Below are positions 1 through 10,696 of a stretch of 64,000 nucleotides of DNA, in pieces. Within the stretch, counting starts at the first letter, position 1, and every line of letters begins with the position of its first letter. The translations under genes and the position numbers were made by a program. The notes under the pieces were generated by a model that saw only the letters and a list, made by a program, of their open reading frames with translations, ran no database searches and was not told where the DNA came from. This stretch comes from Beroe forskalii (lineage: Eukaryota > Ctenophora > Nuda > Beroida > Beroidae): NCBI GenBank assembly GCA_011033025.1, contig WFMF01000607.1, forward strand, positions 28,630-92,629, given 5' to 3'.

Positions 1-285
1 CGAGATCGTCCTCAGTCGATCCCTGAGCTCCTGAGCGAGGAATGATTTATCTTATGTCCTCGGTATTAATATTATCAAACGTTACGGTTAATCCTTGGCC
101 AAAACGGAGGCAAATTGTCGGCGTCCGAGGCTATAGTACGTACGTTTTGGTACGTCTTATGGATGTCCATACCATTGGACGTCCAAACTCAATTGGACAA
201 CAAACCCTGACTTTTACTCACAATCTTCTTATAAATGAAATTTTATAATATTTATATCATATTAATTCTTTAATTATGGTCGCAG

Positions 286-371
286 GTGTTAGAATTTTGA
301 CGAGCTTCGAACAAGCATCACGCAATAACATTAACAGAGTAACAGGAGCAGCGAATCTAAACTTTGGATCG
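286..371 (+). CDS. possible internal exon, unknown gene
   Basis: An open stretch of about 28 codons lies between an AG acceptor (284-285) and a good GTAGGT donor at 372. It reads VRILTSFEQASRNNINRV and continues to NFGS without a stop. I do not recognise the protein. No neighbouring exon was found on the + strand, and the gene could lie partly to the left of the window. The only support is the splice-site pair plus plausible amino-acid composition, so it may be chance. Confidence 0.25.
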
Positions 372-1779
372 GTAGGTATTTTAAACTTTTAACGTTTTTT
401 TAAAATTCCATTTCTATATTAATTGAATGTGATGAGAGATTGATTCTTCGGGATCGATATTTTTGCATCTGTGATCCATGGCTTCATAGACTATCACTAT
501 AGAATAGAGCCAATAGCTTATCATTATAACGTCAAGCTGTTTCGAGATTAAGCTTTTATTCAAAGGCGCTATTTGAAATTGATGTTCACATATTTTGATT
601 TTATCATTTTTCCATTCACGTACAATTACCAGGTATGATTTTGCAATTATGAATGCCCTGTCTGATCATAACTCAGTACCTATACTTTATTAACGTTTTC
701 TGCCGTTATGCTCAGTTATTTTCTCAGTCTGTTATGCCTCTGAACTTCTTGAACTTGATTTTGAAAAGTTGCTGGTCTTAGTAAGTTCGAAGAAATGTTG
801 ACAGTTGCAACAGATGCAAGCTGGCGTTATAAGGAATAGGACGGGTTTGAATATTCAGCCCTAAAATAGTAGCATATTGCCAATTAGCTATTAATTGAGG
901 ATTGGATAATGAATCAAACGCCGAACGCAATATATTACTTTTAACACAGGACGATGGTGTCAAATAGGAATATCCGAATATAACCTACTCGAAGGCCGGG
1001 GATGTGTTTCATTGCCAAATGCCACGTCATCCGTTTATCAAGCTATAACATAAGATTAAGAGTATAGTAATGATTTGAACTTTTTCGTTGTGATGTCAGT
1101 AATACGGTGAATATGTTGATTTTAATATGCTGTTTCGTAATCTAAATTATAATGTGACAAAGTTTGTTTCCATTATCCAGCTGTCCATATGATTATACGA
1201 ACCAGAAAAGCACTGTTATGAAACTGTTTTAGAAACGAATACTATAAAAAAAAATGCGCGAAATGCGCGCGTGTTGTTTCTTTCGAAATCGTGTGATTTA
1301 AGTCGGAGTCCCTCTTTTCAAATTCAATTTTGGACATGTTTGCCAATATCTGGCAAACCAACTCATACACCAATCGAAAGATGAGACTCTGAATTTTAAT
1401 ATGATGTAAAAATCCCGCGTAGTTCCGTTTAGTTTCCGAGATATGGCATAATGAAATACAACAATATTTGCTCCTTTTCAATTTGTTATAACTCAGCATA
1501 GGAATGTGCTCTGGAGATGGGAAAAAGACCATCTTGTACTTTAACGATAGTATTAACTAGCACAAAAGATCGCAGAATCGCAGCTTTCATGGTTGATTTA
1601 CAAGACACCGATGATTACGACGCACTTTTCCGTAATTGAAATTGTCGCTGCGCGCGCGACAATAATTTGTTCGCTTCGACGCGAAATGCAGCCACTGTGT
1701 GTCGGACGAAATGCGCTAGCGCCCTGACGGACGTCGGACGAAGTGCGCTACCTCCACAGTGAGGCTATTTTTCGAAAAT
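372..1779. other. no gene seen
   Basis: AT-rich sequence with short chance ORFs only. At 1640-1760 there is a CpG-rich patch with two copies of GTCGGACGAA(A/G)TGCGCTA. Confidence 0.5.
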
Positions 1780-2290
1780 TAGCCTGCCTATTGCAACTAG
1801 CCTCATGGAGGCTATTTTTTTTGAATACTCACTCAGCCTCCATGGATGCTAATGGAGGCTAATATTATTTGATTGATTGATTGATTGAAAACTCGGAGGG
1901 GCACCACTAAGGCTTTGAAACTTTATTACAATATATGTAAATCCATAATTTAGAATATCAAAACAAAGTGAATAAAAACTTAAAAGGTGTCAGCAAACGT
2001 CATTAAATTTAAAAGCAATACACCTAAACACATACATCATGTTATATTGGTCATATTCCTGTTGTACCATTTTGCCGAAAACACCTTATCTGATGAACTG
2101 GTTAAAGATAAGTAGATAGTAGATACATGGACCAAAAATTTCACCCATTTTAGCCTCCATGGAGGCTGAGGAGAGCTTAGTGGAGGCTTCAGGATATCTT
2201 TCGAAAATTAGCCTATTGCAACCATTAGCTAATTTTGGAAATTAGCCTCACTCAGCCTTTATGGATGCTATTAATGAGGCTAATTTTGGT
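1780..2290. repeat. degenerate GGAGGCTAAT / AGCCTCCATGGA repeat cluster
   Basis: The motifs AAAATTAGCCT, AGCCTCCATGGA and GGAGGCTAAT recur in both orientations around 1780-1865 and 2150-2285, separated by AT-rich unique sequence. A (TTGA)n microsatellite lies at about 1870-1887. The two patches look like the ends of a decayed inverted-repeat element, but clean termini could not be defined. Confidence 0.45.
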
Positions 2291-3051
2291 CATATTCATG
2301 GTATCATTTGCCAAGACACATTATCTGATGAACTGGTAGTAGTTGCTTCAGTGGGGTTATACTCAAACAGTAGATAATAGATACATGGATCCATTCTGAT
2401 GATTATAAACATCTCTTTTCTTGAACCAAAAGGTTCTCGAAAATTTCTAACCCTGGTCCTTTAGAATACCTTTCGGCTTTTTGTAAACAATGCGGTGCTT
2501 GCAGAGGGAAGGTCCAGGCGTGGAACCAGTAAAGCCTCTAAGGGGAAGGTATGAATGAAAATTAAGCATTGGAAATCGATTCAGCTCCCTCAAAAACCAT
2601 TATGCACACTTCCTGCATGAACTGTGGACAAAAAATTAGAAATAACAAATTTTTTGGGGTATTTTTAACAAATTTTGGCAAACTTTGTGAAACTATGAAA
2701 AACTTTGGCAAACACTTTTTTGGCAAACTCCAAAAAAAGTGGAAGCGTTGCCAAAAGTTTGCCTACCCCCCCTGTACTAGCTCTTATAATAACATTTTTC
2801 GGGCAATATTCACTGACCACCTCCCCCTTGCGGGGGGTGATGGCAACTCTCCAGCACGGAGAGCTCGACTGGAACCCACCTGGCTGCACTCAGGCCCTTA
2901 CCGGGCACCAGGTGATGATACCTGACGGGTACCAATTGAGCGGGGGCGCCCCTCCGAAGTTTGACTACCTTGATCCCTTGGTAAGTGTGGCTGAAAAGCC
3001 TGTCCCTCTAACTCTGGGTGCTGTAATAACAAAATGTAAGTCAGTACTCAC
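2291..3051. other. no confident gene; short AAACTTTGGCAAA repeats
   Basis: Around 2650-2765 the words TTTGGCAAAC and AACTTTG recur several times. ORFs on both strands here overlap each other and have no recognisable domain. Exons downstream of the secreted-protein gene at 3052-3577 might lie here, but none could be identified. Confidence 0.4.
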
Positions 3052-3577
3052 AGTCACAGGAGACAGACATGGTTTTGTCGTAGCAGTACTGAGTGAATGA
3101 ACTGCACTCTGTGATCAAGTGACCGTTCTCCAGGTTCTGAACACAGTTCACCCCGTCGAAGTTGTCACTGTCAGACGGGCACGCAGCTATTCTGATAGAA
3201 AAGAGGGCATTTAGAAGTTATAGAAACCCTCTGACACTTTCTTCGATGTCTAGAGACTTATAGATACTTCTTAATCGCGTCCTTCGGGCTGCGGGTCCAA
3301 ACCGGATGCAGCCCTCCAGCTGACAAGCTGAACCCTGTAGGATGAATCCAAAAATGGACCAGATAGGCTGGACTTATGTATCGGTTCGGTTGTTTTACAA
3401 AATCACAGATTTCAACATAATTACTACCACTCTTTATAATCCTCTACTTTAAAACCTGTGCCATGGTAGTTTGATCTGTTTGCTGTCCTGGTCAAGGAAT
3501 TCGCTGTATTGAAGTGAGGAGCTGAGGAGAGGGAGGGCGAGGAGGAGGGAAGTGACAAGGAGGCACTGAGTTGTCAT
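3052..3577 (-). CDS. secreted cysteine-rich protein, first two exons (chitin-binding-2-like)
   Basis: Two - strand exons join in phase. Exon 1 (3577-3456) starts with ATG and encodes a classic signal peptide (MTTQCLLVTSLLLALPLL) followed by about 20 residues, ending at CACAG|GTTTTA. Exon 2 (3191-3052) follows a TATCAG acceptor and ends at GTGAGT. It encodes a cysteine-rich stretch (AACPSDSDNFDG, NGHLITECSSFTQYCYD) whose spacing and ECSSFTQYC core resemble a type-2 chitin-binding (peritrophin-A) domain. The family call is tentative. The protein should be extracellular. The 3' exons were not found and may lie left of 3050. Confidence 0.55.
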
Positions 3578-3773
3578 GGGGACAGGTGACGTCATCAGTG
3601 TTGCCATGGAAACATGTGACGTCATAACAGGATCATAGTCATGTGATGTTCAACCAGGTCACTCAATGGAGTAAGTAGGTTACCAACATGAGGGATGATA
3701 TGAGATCTGAGTGTCAGTTCTGACATTTCAGTATCACCCTGCGATAAACTGATAAACAATATCGAGTGTATTA

Positions 3774-5191
3774 GGGGTCATTCATAAACCAAAACTCATA
3801 CTCAAATTGTGAGATTTTCTTACGATTCTAAGTACTAGTAGACGTTTGCTATTCATAATACTTAGAAATTACTAGCCTGAGTATTTTGTCGCGAGTAAAT
3901 CCTCAAAATTGAAACTCATGCTCAAATCGGTATTCATAAACTAGTATTTACTCGCCCCCAAATACTAGTACTCAAATTGGTATTCATAAAATTAGTAAAT
4001 GCTCAAAACAAGTACTCCGAGAGTTAGTATCGTTTTCATTTTCTCAGAATAAATACTCGTGTGTATTTTGACAGGGTTGGTCATGCAAAAACAGTCATTT
4101 TGTTGATGACTTCGACAAATACAAGTGGGATAACAATTTTCCTTTCACCCTTGTTATTGCACTCGCCGTTGAATAACTTTTGATCGTATTATTACTGACC
4201 ACGGGTCAGCCTTTGTATATAAACTCCTTATCTCTACTCCTATATTCCACCGTATATAACGTTCGATCATAGATTTGTGCGCTTCAGCGATTGGTCTTAG
4301 TAGGTCACGTGCGCGCGTCACGTGACTGCGCTGAACCAATCACGGTATATAAGTGGCGCCACTCAGACGCGGTTGATTACTCCATCCGTGTTACAATGTT
4401 TATTTTGTTTCAGAGTTGATTTCTGATTGGAGGATCGAAATAAAGATAACGCATACTTGAACCGCTTTGAATATGGCGTATTGCCCTGTTTTATTCTAAT
4501 TTAAATTGGTTTCATTTACTAGTGACATTGCTTTTGTGTGTCAGAGTTTATTTCTGATTGAGCAATTGAAATAAATAGTGTAATTCAAGATCGTGATGAA
4601 TATAACCGTATACAAGTATCAGCTGGTAAATGGCAGTTGTGTGATCTGAAATGGTTTTTGTTCTCGGTACACTATCAAACTAGAAATTTCATTGATATTT
4701 GAGTCCCGCATACCAACCACCCAATCGTTGAAGGAATGCGTATTTGCTCCATCAGTGCTATTCAGACCGTCAATACATATTTTGATCATTTGCTGTTGAA
4801 TTTATTCGTTGGATTGACCTCGACACGATGATGATGTCACATTTTAGCTTTAATGACATTGTAATTCGTGATAGATAAGTAAATTTAACCGTTTCAATCA
4901 TGAAACAATTCAGTTATCTTACTTATTCCACTCGGTGAAACAGGGAACTCTAGCCAGTTAGAAAGCTGCTTCGAAGCTCGGCTTTGAGTATTTTCACGCG
5001 AGTATTTTTCAATTTCACTGAGCTTTTTCTTAGGTTGGAGAAATACTCGAGCTGAGTTTAGTACGAGTCTGAGTCCAAACATGGCGATAATTACTCAAGT
5101 TTTATGAATAGCAAATTTGAGTACCAGAAAATCTTAAGTAATTATTCGCTAGTAATTTCTCGAGAAATACTTAGTTATTATGAATGACCCC
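3774..5191. mobile_element. non-autonomous TIR DNA transposon, Harbinger-like ends
   Basis: Terminal inverted repeats GGGGTCATTCATAA (from 3774) and TTATGAATGACCCC (to 5191) bound 1.4 kb. Both sides are flanked by TATTA (3769-3773 and 5192-5196), a candidate target-site duplication. Sub-terminal regions carry several degenerate copies of ATTCATAA(A/C)TAGTA. No transposase ORF is present, so it is a non-autonomous copy. The GGGG..CATTCATAA end resembles PIF/Harbinger ends, but those usually duplicate 3 bp, so the superfamily is uncertain. Confidence 0.65.
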
Positions 5192-5196
5192 TATTA

Positions 5197-7196
5197 TCAC
5201 ACGTATACTCCGTGCGTTACTGAAATGTCAGAGATATCCTCAGATTGGAAAGATATGGCCAATCAAAAAACTAAAAGGGGTGAAAATAGGGACAAAAACT
5301 TCAAAACAATATTGGTATTTGAATAACTGATGTCCGTATAATAATCAGCAGGTTTTTCTCATCTAAAACATGCAAACAACCGTACACACGCGCACACAAC
5401 TCAGCTCAGAAGGTATAAATACTCAACACCGCAATAATATTTGACAAGGTGAGACACATGTACAAGGAAATACAAAATCACTCTCCACCGTAGGAGGTAA
5501 CTAGCCAATTAGAGCACACTTGACGGTAAGTGTGAAAAACACGAGCCAATGGGAACCGATAATTGTGTCATGGATAGCCAATGGGAAACGCGTAAAGAGA
5601 AGGTAGGTATAATTCGATTGGTTGATGAGTTCCAGTAGTCAGTAGTAGATATATACAGTATGCTGTTCGTTAATACTTTAATAGTTCAAGTTGTCAATTT
5701 ACGTTGCTTGATGATGCAACGTTAATTGTGATTAACCATATTAACGATATTAATTATTTGATTTAAAAAAACATAATAACTTAGTATAAAGCAAATGAGA
5801 TAGGTCAAAAAACGTCAAGAATTTTCAGTATTGGTCGGATGAAAACTCTGACATGATGTGACAACACAAGAACCAATTGAAGTCTCATTGAACAATGAAC
5901 GTATGAACAATCAAAGTAAATCGCGCTAGTTTAAGTTAATGGCACGCCAAATTTTGTGAATTAATCAAAGTATGCTTGTACAAAAACATAAAAACAAAGC
6001 ATAAAAAGTAAAACGGAGTATTGTGCAAGTTAAGAATTGACGAAAGCAGCGCTAGTGCTGGGATATATTAAAAGACAAACACGTTAGAGCTTCCAAAGAG
6101 TGCTATATGTGCCGCGCACAGACACAGGCAGCCCCGAGTGACGTCATCATCATATCTCAGAGTAGTGAGTTGATGACGTAGAAACGCGTGTTAAAGCGTG
6201 ATGTGTCTGGCGGCAAAGGCTGACAGGGGAAGCCGTAGAAACTTATACACTCGACCTATAGCTGTGTAGGTACACTTTTTATAGTCTGTTCCGAACTATA
6301 TAAACCGAGTTGGAAATTAAGGTACATGTTAACGAGAAAAAATGTACGTTCCAAAATATAACATGTTAATTTTAAGAAGTTAACAGGGGTACCAAACGCA
6401 GGGTGATGTTAACATTAACTCTGCCTGTTGAAAGGAATACATTGTACGGGTACAGCTCAGGTATTTTAGTATTCTGTGTGAATTCTGCATGCAGCTGAGC
6501 GGTAGGTTGCCATATCACGGCTTCGGGAAAGAATGTTTGCTGTGCATTGTAGAGGAAGTGTCAGGGGCAGTATCAGTGATCAGGGGCAGTATCAAGATAT
6601 TACTTAAAAAACCGATGGGATTGTTAGAAAAGGTGAAGGTGCTATACGGATATCAGAGATTAAACTTACGTTGAGCTTATCAAGGGCTGAAGGTGAGCCA
6701 ATATCACTGGAAATCTTGCTGGACATATCCTCACAATTCCCGGAGACATGATATCCTCATAGATCTCGAGATCACTCATTAGTTGTGTTGCCACAGAGAT
6801 CTGAATCAGCTCGTCACTCATCGAACTTGTCATTTGGAGCTATAATGAAGGTAGGAGTTAGGGCGTTTCTTCTACTACTTAGAATAAATCTTATAATATT
6901 GGAATATATTGGAATATTTTGCTGATGGCATTGGATTAAGGAAATCAGAGGGATTGGAAAAGCATTTGAGCACCTACTAAATTTAAACAATAAGCTGTTG
7001 GCAAACATTTCATCAACACTTGTTAATTTTTACAATATTGTAACCACAAACCAATATGACATTGAATCAAATAAAATATTTGATATGATGATTAATAAAA
7101 TAATAAATATAAACGTAATTAAAATTGGTCACGACCATAATTGTCCCGTATTAAAAATATTCGAGTAACTCAGTAAGTCATTTTTTGGCCACTTAA
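5197..7196. other. no gene seen
   Basis: About 2 kb of AT-rich sequence. Short ORFs (for example 6489-6674) have no recognisable domain or convincing splice sites. Confidence 0.45.
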
Positions 7197-7209
7197 CCCA
7201 TTATTGCCT

Positions 7210-7700
7210 AGTGGTTGCATATGCAACCGCCAAGTTCAATCGCCCATAAAATTTGCAAATTTTGAGATAGGAAAATGGTTCATATTGCGTTTTGTAGGAA
7301 ATTGTTTAAATTTTCATTTGAGACAGAAATTTCCAGGCTACAGTTTGATATGAAGCTGGTATAACCTGCCAAAGTTGGGTTAAAAATTTGAAAAATGACC
7401 TAGTCTAGGGCTCTTCACCTCAAAACTTGAAATTTGCCCCAAATGATGTGAAAATTTTTGTTCCTGATTCAGAATTGGCAGCTCTACAGCATGAAAGTAA
7501 TTTCAAGTTAAAATGGAGATTAGTGTGAACATGAGAATGTTTGAAACTATGCTGGTTGCATATGCAACCGCTAGGTGGGGCCTAGTGGTTGCATATGAAA
7601 CCGGTTGCATATGCAACCACCAGGCTACAAGATCTGGCCTAGTGGTTGCATATGCAACCACTAATTAATGAAATTTTCATAAATGGTTGCATATGCGACC
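7210..7700. repeat. cluster of GGTTGCATATGCAACC palindromes (left)
   Basis: The 16-bp palindrome GGTTGCATATGCAACC, usually preceded by CCTAGT and followed by ACTAGG or ACCAGG, occurs about six times (near 7212, 7556, 7594, 7604, 7644 and 7684), some copies with one mismatch. The same motif recurs at 10064-10194 in the right end of the element. It contains the octamer-like core ATGCAA in both orientations. Confidence 0.8.
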
Positions 7701-8756
7701 ACTAGGCCCACATTATTTGTTATTTAATAAGCTATGCAGTCACCATTTTGATATCAACTAAAAATTTGAGTAGAGTTTTAGTGGTGCATCAAGTTTAAAA
7801 ACATTATTTTTGAGTAAAATGCCGCTAAATTTTGCATCTGGAACTTTGTCATAATCAAATAATTTCATCTGATATAAGTCATTTCATTCTAATATACGTT
7901 GGCCATTGCTGCATGAAAACATCAATCTATTGGCCTAACGATTTTATAAGAATAAGCAATGATTTTTGTACCAGAAGCTTAGATTATATTTATAGTTTAG
8001 ACTCAAGAAAAGATAACTTAACAACACAATTCCTCTAATTGTGTTAGTCAAAATGAGCAATTGTAACCTTTGGTAATAATCAATATGATTTTGGATGAAA
8101 TTGATGGTTCTCAATTCTTCATTTACAATCAGCAAAACAAAAATCCTTGCTGACCAGTTTATCCTTCCTTTGGCCCTATGCAATATTCATTCAAGGTTCT
8201 GTCCATATACCAAAAATGATTAAGAATATGTTATTCAGAGCCATTTGAGGCCCAGTGTAGCTTGTCCAGAAACTGAACTATTGTAATATCTTGCAGCCAA
8301 CTGCATTATTTGTCTCCAAAGACGCCAGAAATTGTGTTACTAATAATAACAATATTACTAACAATGATAATATCTATCCATCTAAGCATCTATCTCAGAA
8401 TGCTCCAAGTAACTCCAAACATTGATTATATTTTGACTCGAATCATTGGTTTGTGGACTTCTTGAAAACCTATATTATGAAGATATAAGTAGATATAATG
8501 GTCAATGGGTGTAATTGCGCTCCCTAAATCTTTGAAATTTTGAAAGGATATTAGCCAGTACTATTTTTATAGTGTCTTTCATTTCCTTATCCTAATTCAT
8601 ATTCTGAACTGCCTCAAGAGTCTAGAAACCCTCTAAGGAACGAATAAGTTTCTCTGGTTTGATAAGTTCAAGAATTCCATTGAGGGCAGCAATTTCACAC
8701 AACAAACTAATTTTCCTAATTCATATTATAATGTTCAGTTATACTAGTAGATTACT

Positions 8757-9800
8757 GCGGGAGATTGCTGGGAGTACTCCGAGAGTCCTCCGGGAGTATT
8801 ACGGGAGTTCTCCGGGAGTACTCCAGGAGTCCTACGGGATTCTCACGGGAGTCCCACGGTAGTCCTATGGGAGTCCCCTGGGGTTCCTCTGGGAATTCCT
8901 AACTGAGTTCTACGGGAGTCCCTCGGGGGTCCCCCGGGAGTCCTGCAAGAGTCCCTCGGGAGTATTCCAGGAGTCCCACAAGAGTCCTACGGGAGTCCTG
9001 CGAGAGTCCTACGGGAGTTCCAAAAGAGTCCTATGAGAGTCCCACGGGAGTCCTGCCAGAGTCCCACGGGAGTCCAATGGGAGTCCTAAGGGAGTCCCAC
9101 GGGAGTGCTCTGGGAGTCCTCCGGGAGTCCTACAACTACAGGAGTCCTATAGGGGGCCCGCGGGAGTCCCTAGGGAGTCCCACGGGAGTCTCGAGGGAGT
9201 GCTACGGGAGTCTCGAGGGAGTGCCACGGGAGTCCCACGGGAGTCTCGAGGGAGTCCCACGGGAGTCTCGAGGGAGTGCCACGGGAGTCTCGAGGGTGTC
9301 CCACGGAGTGTCTCGAGGGAGTCCAACGGGAGTCTCGAGGGAGTCCCACGGGAGTCTAGAGGGAGTCCCACGGGAGTCTCGAGGGAGTCCCACGGGAGTC
9401 TCGATGGAGTCCCACAGAGTCTCGAGGGAGTCCCACGGGAGTCGAGTCCCCCGGAAGTACTCCGGAGTCCGGGAGTCCCACAAGATTCCAACGGGAATCT
9501 TACGGGAGTCCTGCGAGAGTCCCATGGGAGTCCTAAAGCTACGGGAATCCCCCAGAAGTACTCCGAGAGTCCCGCGGGACTACGGGAGTCTCGAGGGAGC
9601 CCCACGGGAGTTCGAGGGAGTCCCACGGGAGTTCTACGTGAGTCCCACGGGAGTCTTACCAGTGGACTCCCGTGGGACTCCCTAAAGACTCCTGTTGGAC
9701 TCCCAGAGGGCTCCCGGAGGACTCCAAGAGGACTCCCGGCAGCCCTCGTAACACTCCCTTGGGACTCTGGCAGGGCTCCCAGGGGAATCCCGCAGTAATT
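8757..9800. repeat. GGGAGTCC minisatellite with an internal inversion
   Basis: About 1 kb of degenerate units built on GGGAGTCCCAC and GGGAGTCTCGA. From about 8757 to 9655 the G-rich strand is +. From about 9656 to 9790 the array flips and reads GGACTCCC, so the right end is an inverted copy. Long ORFs run through it on both strands only because the unit lacks stops. No gene is called. Confidence 0.85.
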
Positions 9801-10059
9801 CTCTTGAATAGTTGAATGACTGATATAAAAATTCTACTTTCAATGCATGGAATTGAAGAGATTGATATTAATACAATCATTGATTGGTGTTTCCAATTTC
9901 AAGTTTGTACACTGTACAGTTACCATTTGTGTTATAACTCAGTCTTCTATTGATAAACTCATACTTAAATTATGCAAATATTTAAATTCTACATTGATTG
10001 GTAAAAATAAGATAATATTATCATGATATGAAATATGGATAAATTTGCCTAAAGCTTCA

Positions 10060-10200
10060 CTATGTTGCATATGCAACCACCAGGCCACTGTACAAATACA
10101 GGCATAATATATCCAGTTCAGCCTAGTGGTTGCATATGCAACCATGCACCATTTGACTGGCAACGATTTCCCCCTAGTGGTTGCATATGCAACCAGAGGA
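10060..10200. repeat. cluster of GGTTGCATATGCAACC palindromes (right)
   Basis: Three copies of the same palindrome (near 10064, 10128 and 10179), placed symmetrically to the left cluster inside the TTAA-flanked element. They are probably sub-terminal repeats of the transposon. Confidence 0.75.
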
Positions 10201-10447
10201 TTTCTGGCCCCATGGGGGTCCAAAACCTCAAATTTTGATAGTAGAAGTTATGCGACCTCGTCTAGACACAAAATCCAAAATTTCATCAAAATCGGACCAG
10301 GTTCTGACCTACCGGGCATTAAGGGGTTAAGTATACCAGTTGACACCTAACGGGTCAAATTCAGCCCTGGGTTTGCAAAGTTATTTAACCTGAAACGAGA
10401 ACTAGAAAGTAGAAGGCAAGTAGAACAGTAGAAAAAATCTACTGATA

Positions 10448-10685
10448 GTGAACAAAATAAACCAGCTTTACGCACTATGCAGTGCAATTGCAATGAACGG
10501 CGGCAACAAAGATTGGAATGAAGAGATCAAACGTATAACGTTAGGCCACGAGCCAGATGTTCCAACAAAGAGGGCACCAATCTGCTTATCTGAGATATTG
10601 ACAGTCCTCACTGAGCATCATGACCAGCTCAGTAACCTGAATAGCTCAGTATCTCGACTAACTCAGGACGATAGCTCAGTATTCG
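10448..10685 (+). CDS. short coiled-coil-like ORF ending at a splice donor
   Basis: An ATG-initiated ORF of about 79 codons ends at GG|GTGAGT, a strong donor. The C-terminal part (HHDQLSNLNSSVSRLTQ) has heptad-like spacing as in LINE ORF1 proteins. It could be the 5' piece of a retroelement ORF or a chance frame. It lies between the piggyBac-like element and the last coiled-coil exon on the other strand. Confidence 0.25.
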
Positions 10686-10696
10686 GGTGAGTCCCA

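Larger units (their letters stand above)
7197..10326. mobile_element. piggyBac-like non-autonomous element with internal palindromes
   Basis: The left end reads TTAA|CCCATTATTGCC and the right end GGGCATTAAGGGG|TTAA. The TTAA tetranucleotide stands at both outer edges (7193-7196 and 10327-10330), and the inner bases form an imperfect inverted repeat. TTAA duplication with CCC..GGG ends is the signature of piggyBac transposons. The interior holds no transposase. Instead it has sub-terminal clusters of a perfect palindrome and a 1 kb minisatellite. Confidence 0.6.

Noticed and set aside
8659-9880. Long overlapping ORFs on both strands (up to about 200 codons)
   Set aside because: They lie in the GGGAGTCC minisatellite. 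Open frames on both strands come from a stop-free repeat unit, not from a gene.
7200-10200. CRISPR array from the repeated GGTTGCATATGCAACC
   Set aside because: Spacing is irregular, the repeat is a perfect palindrome, and the setting is a eukaryotic transposon.
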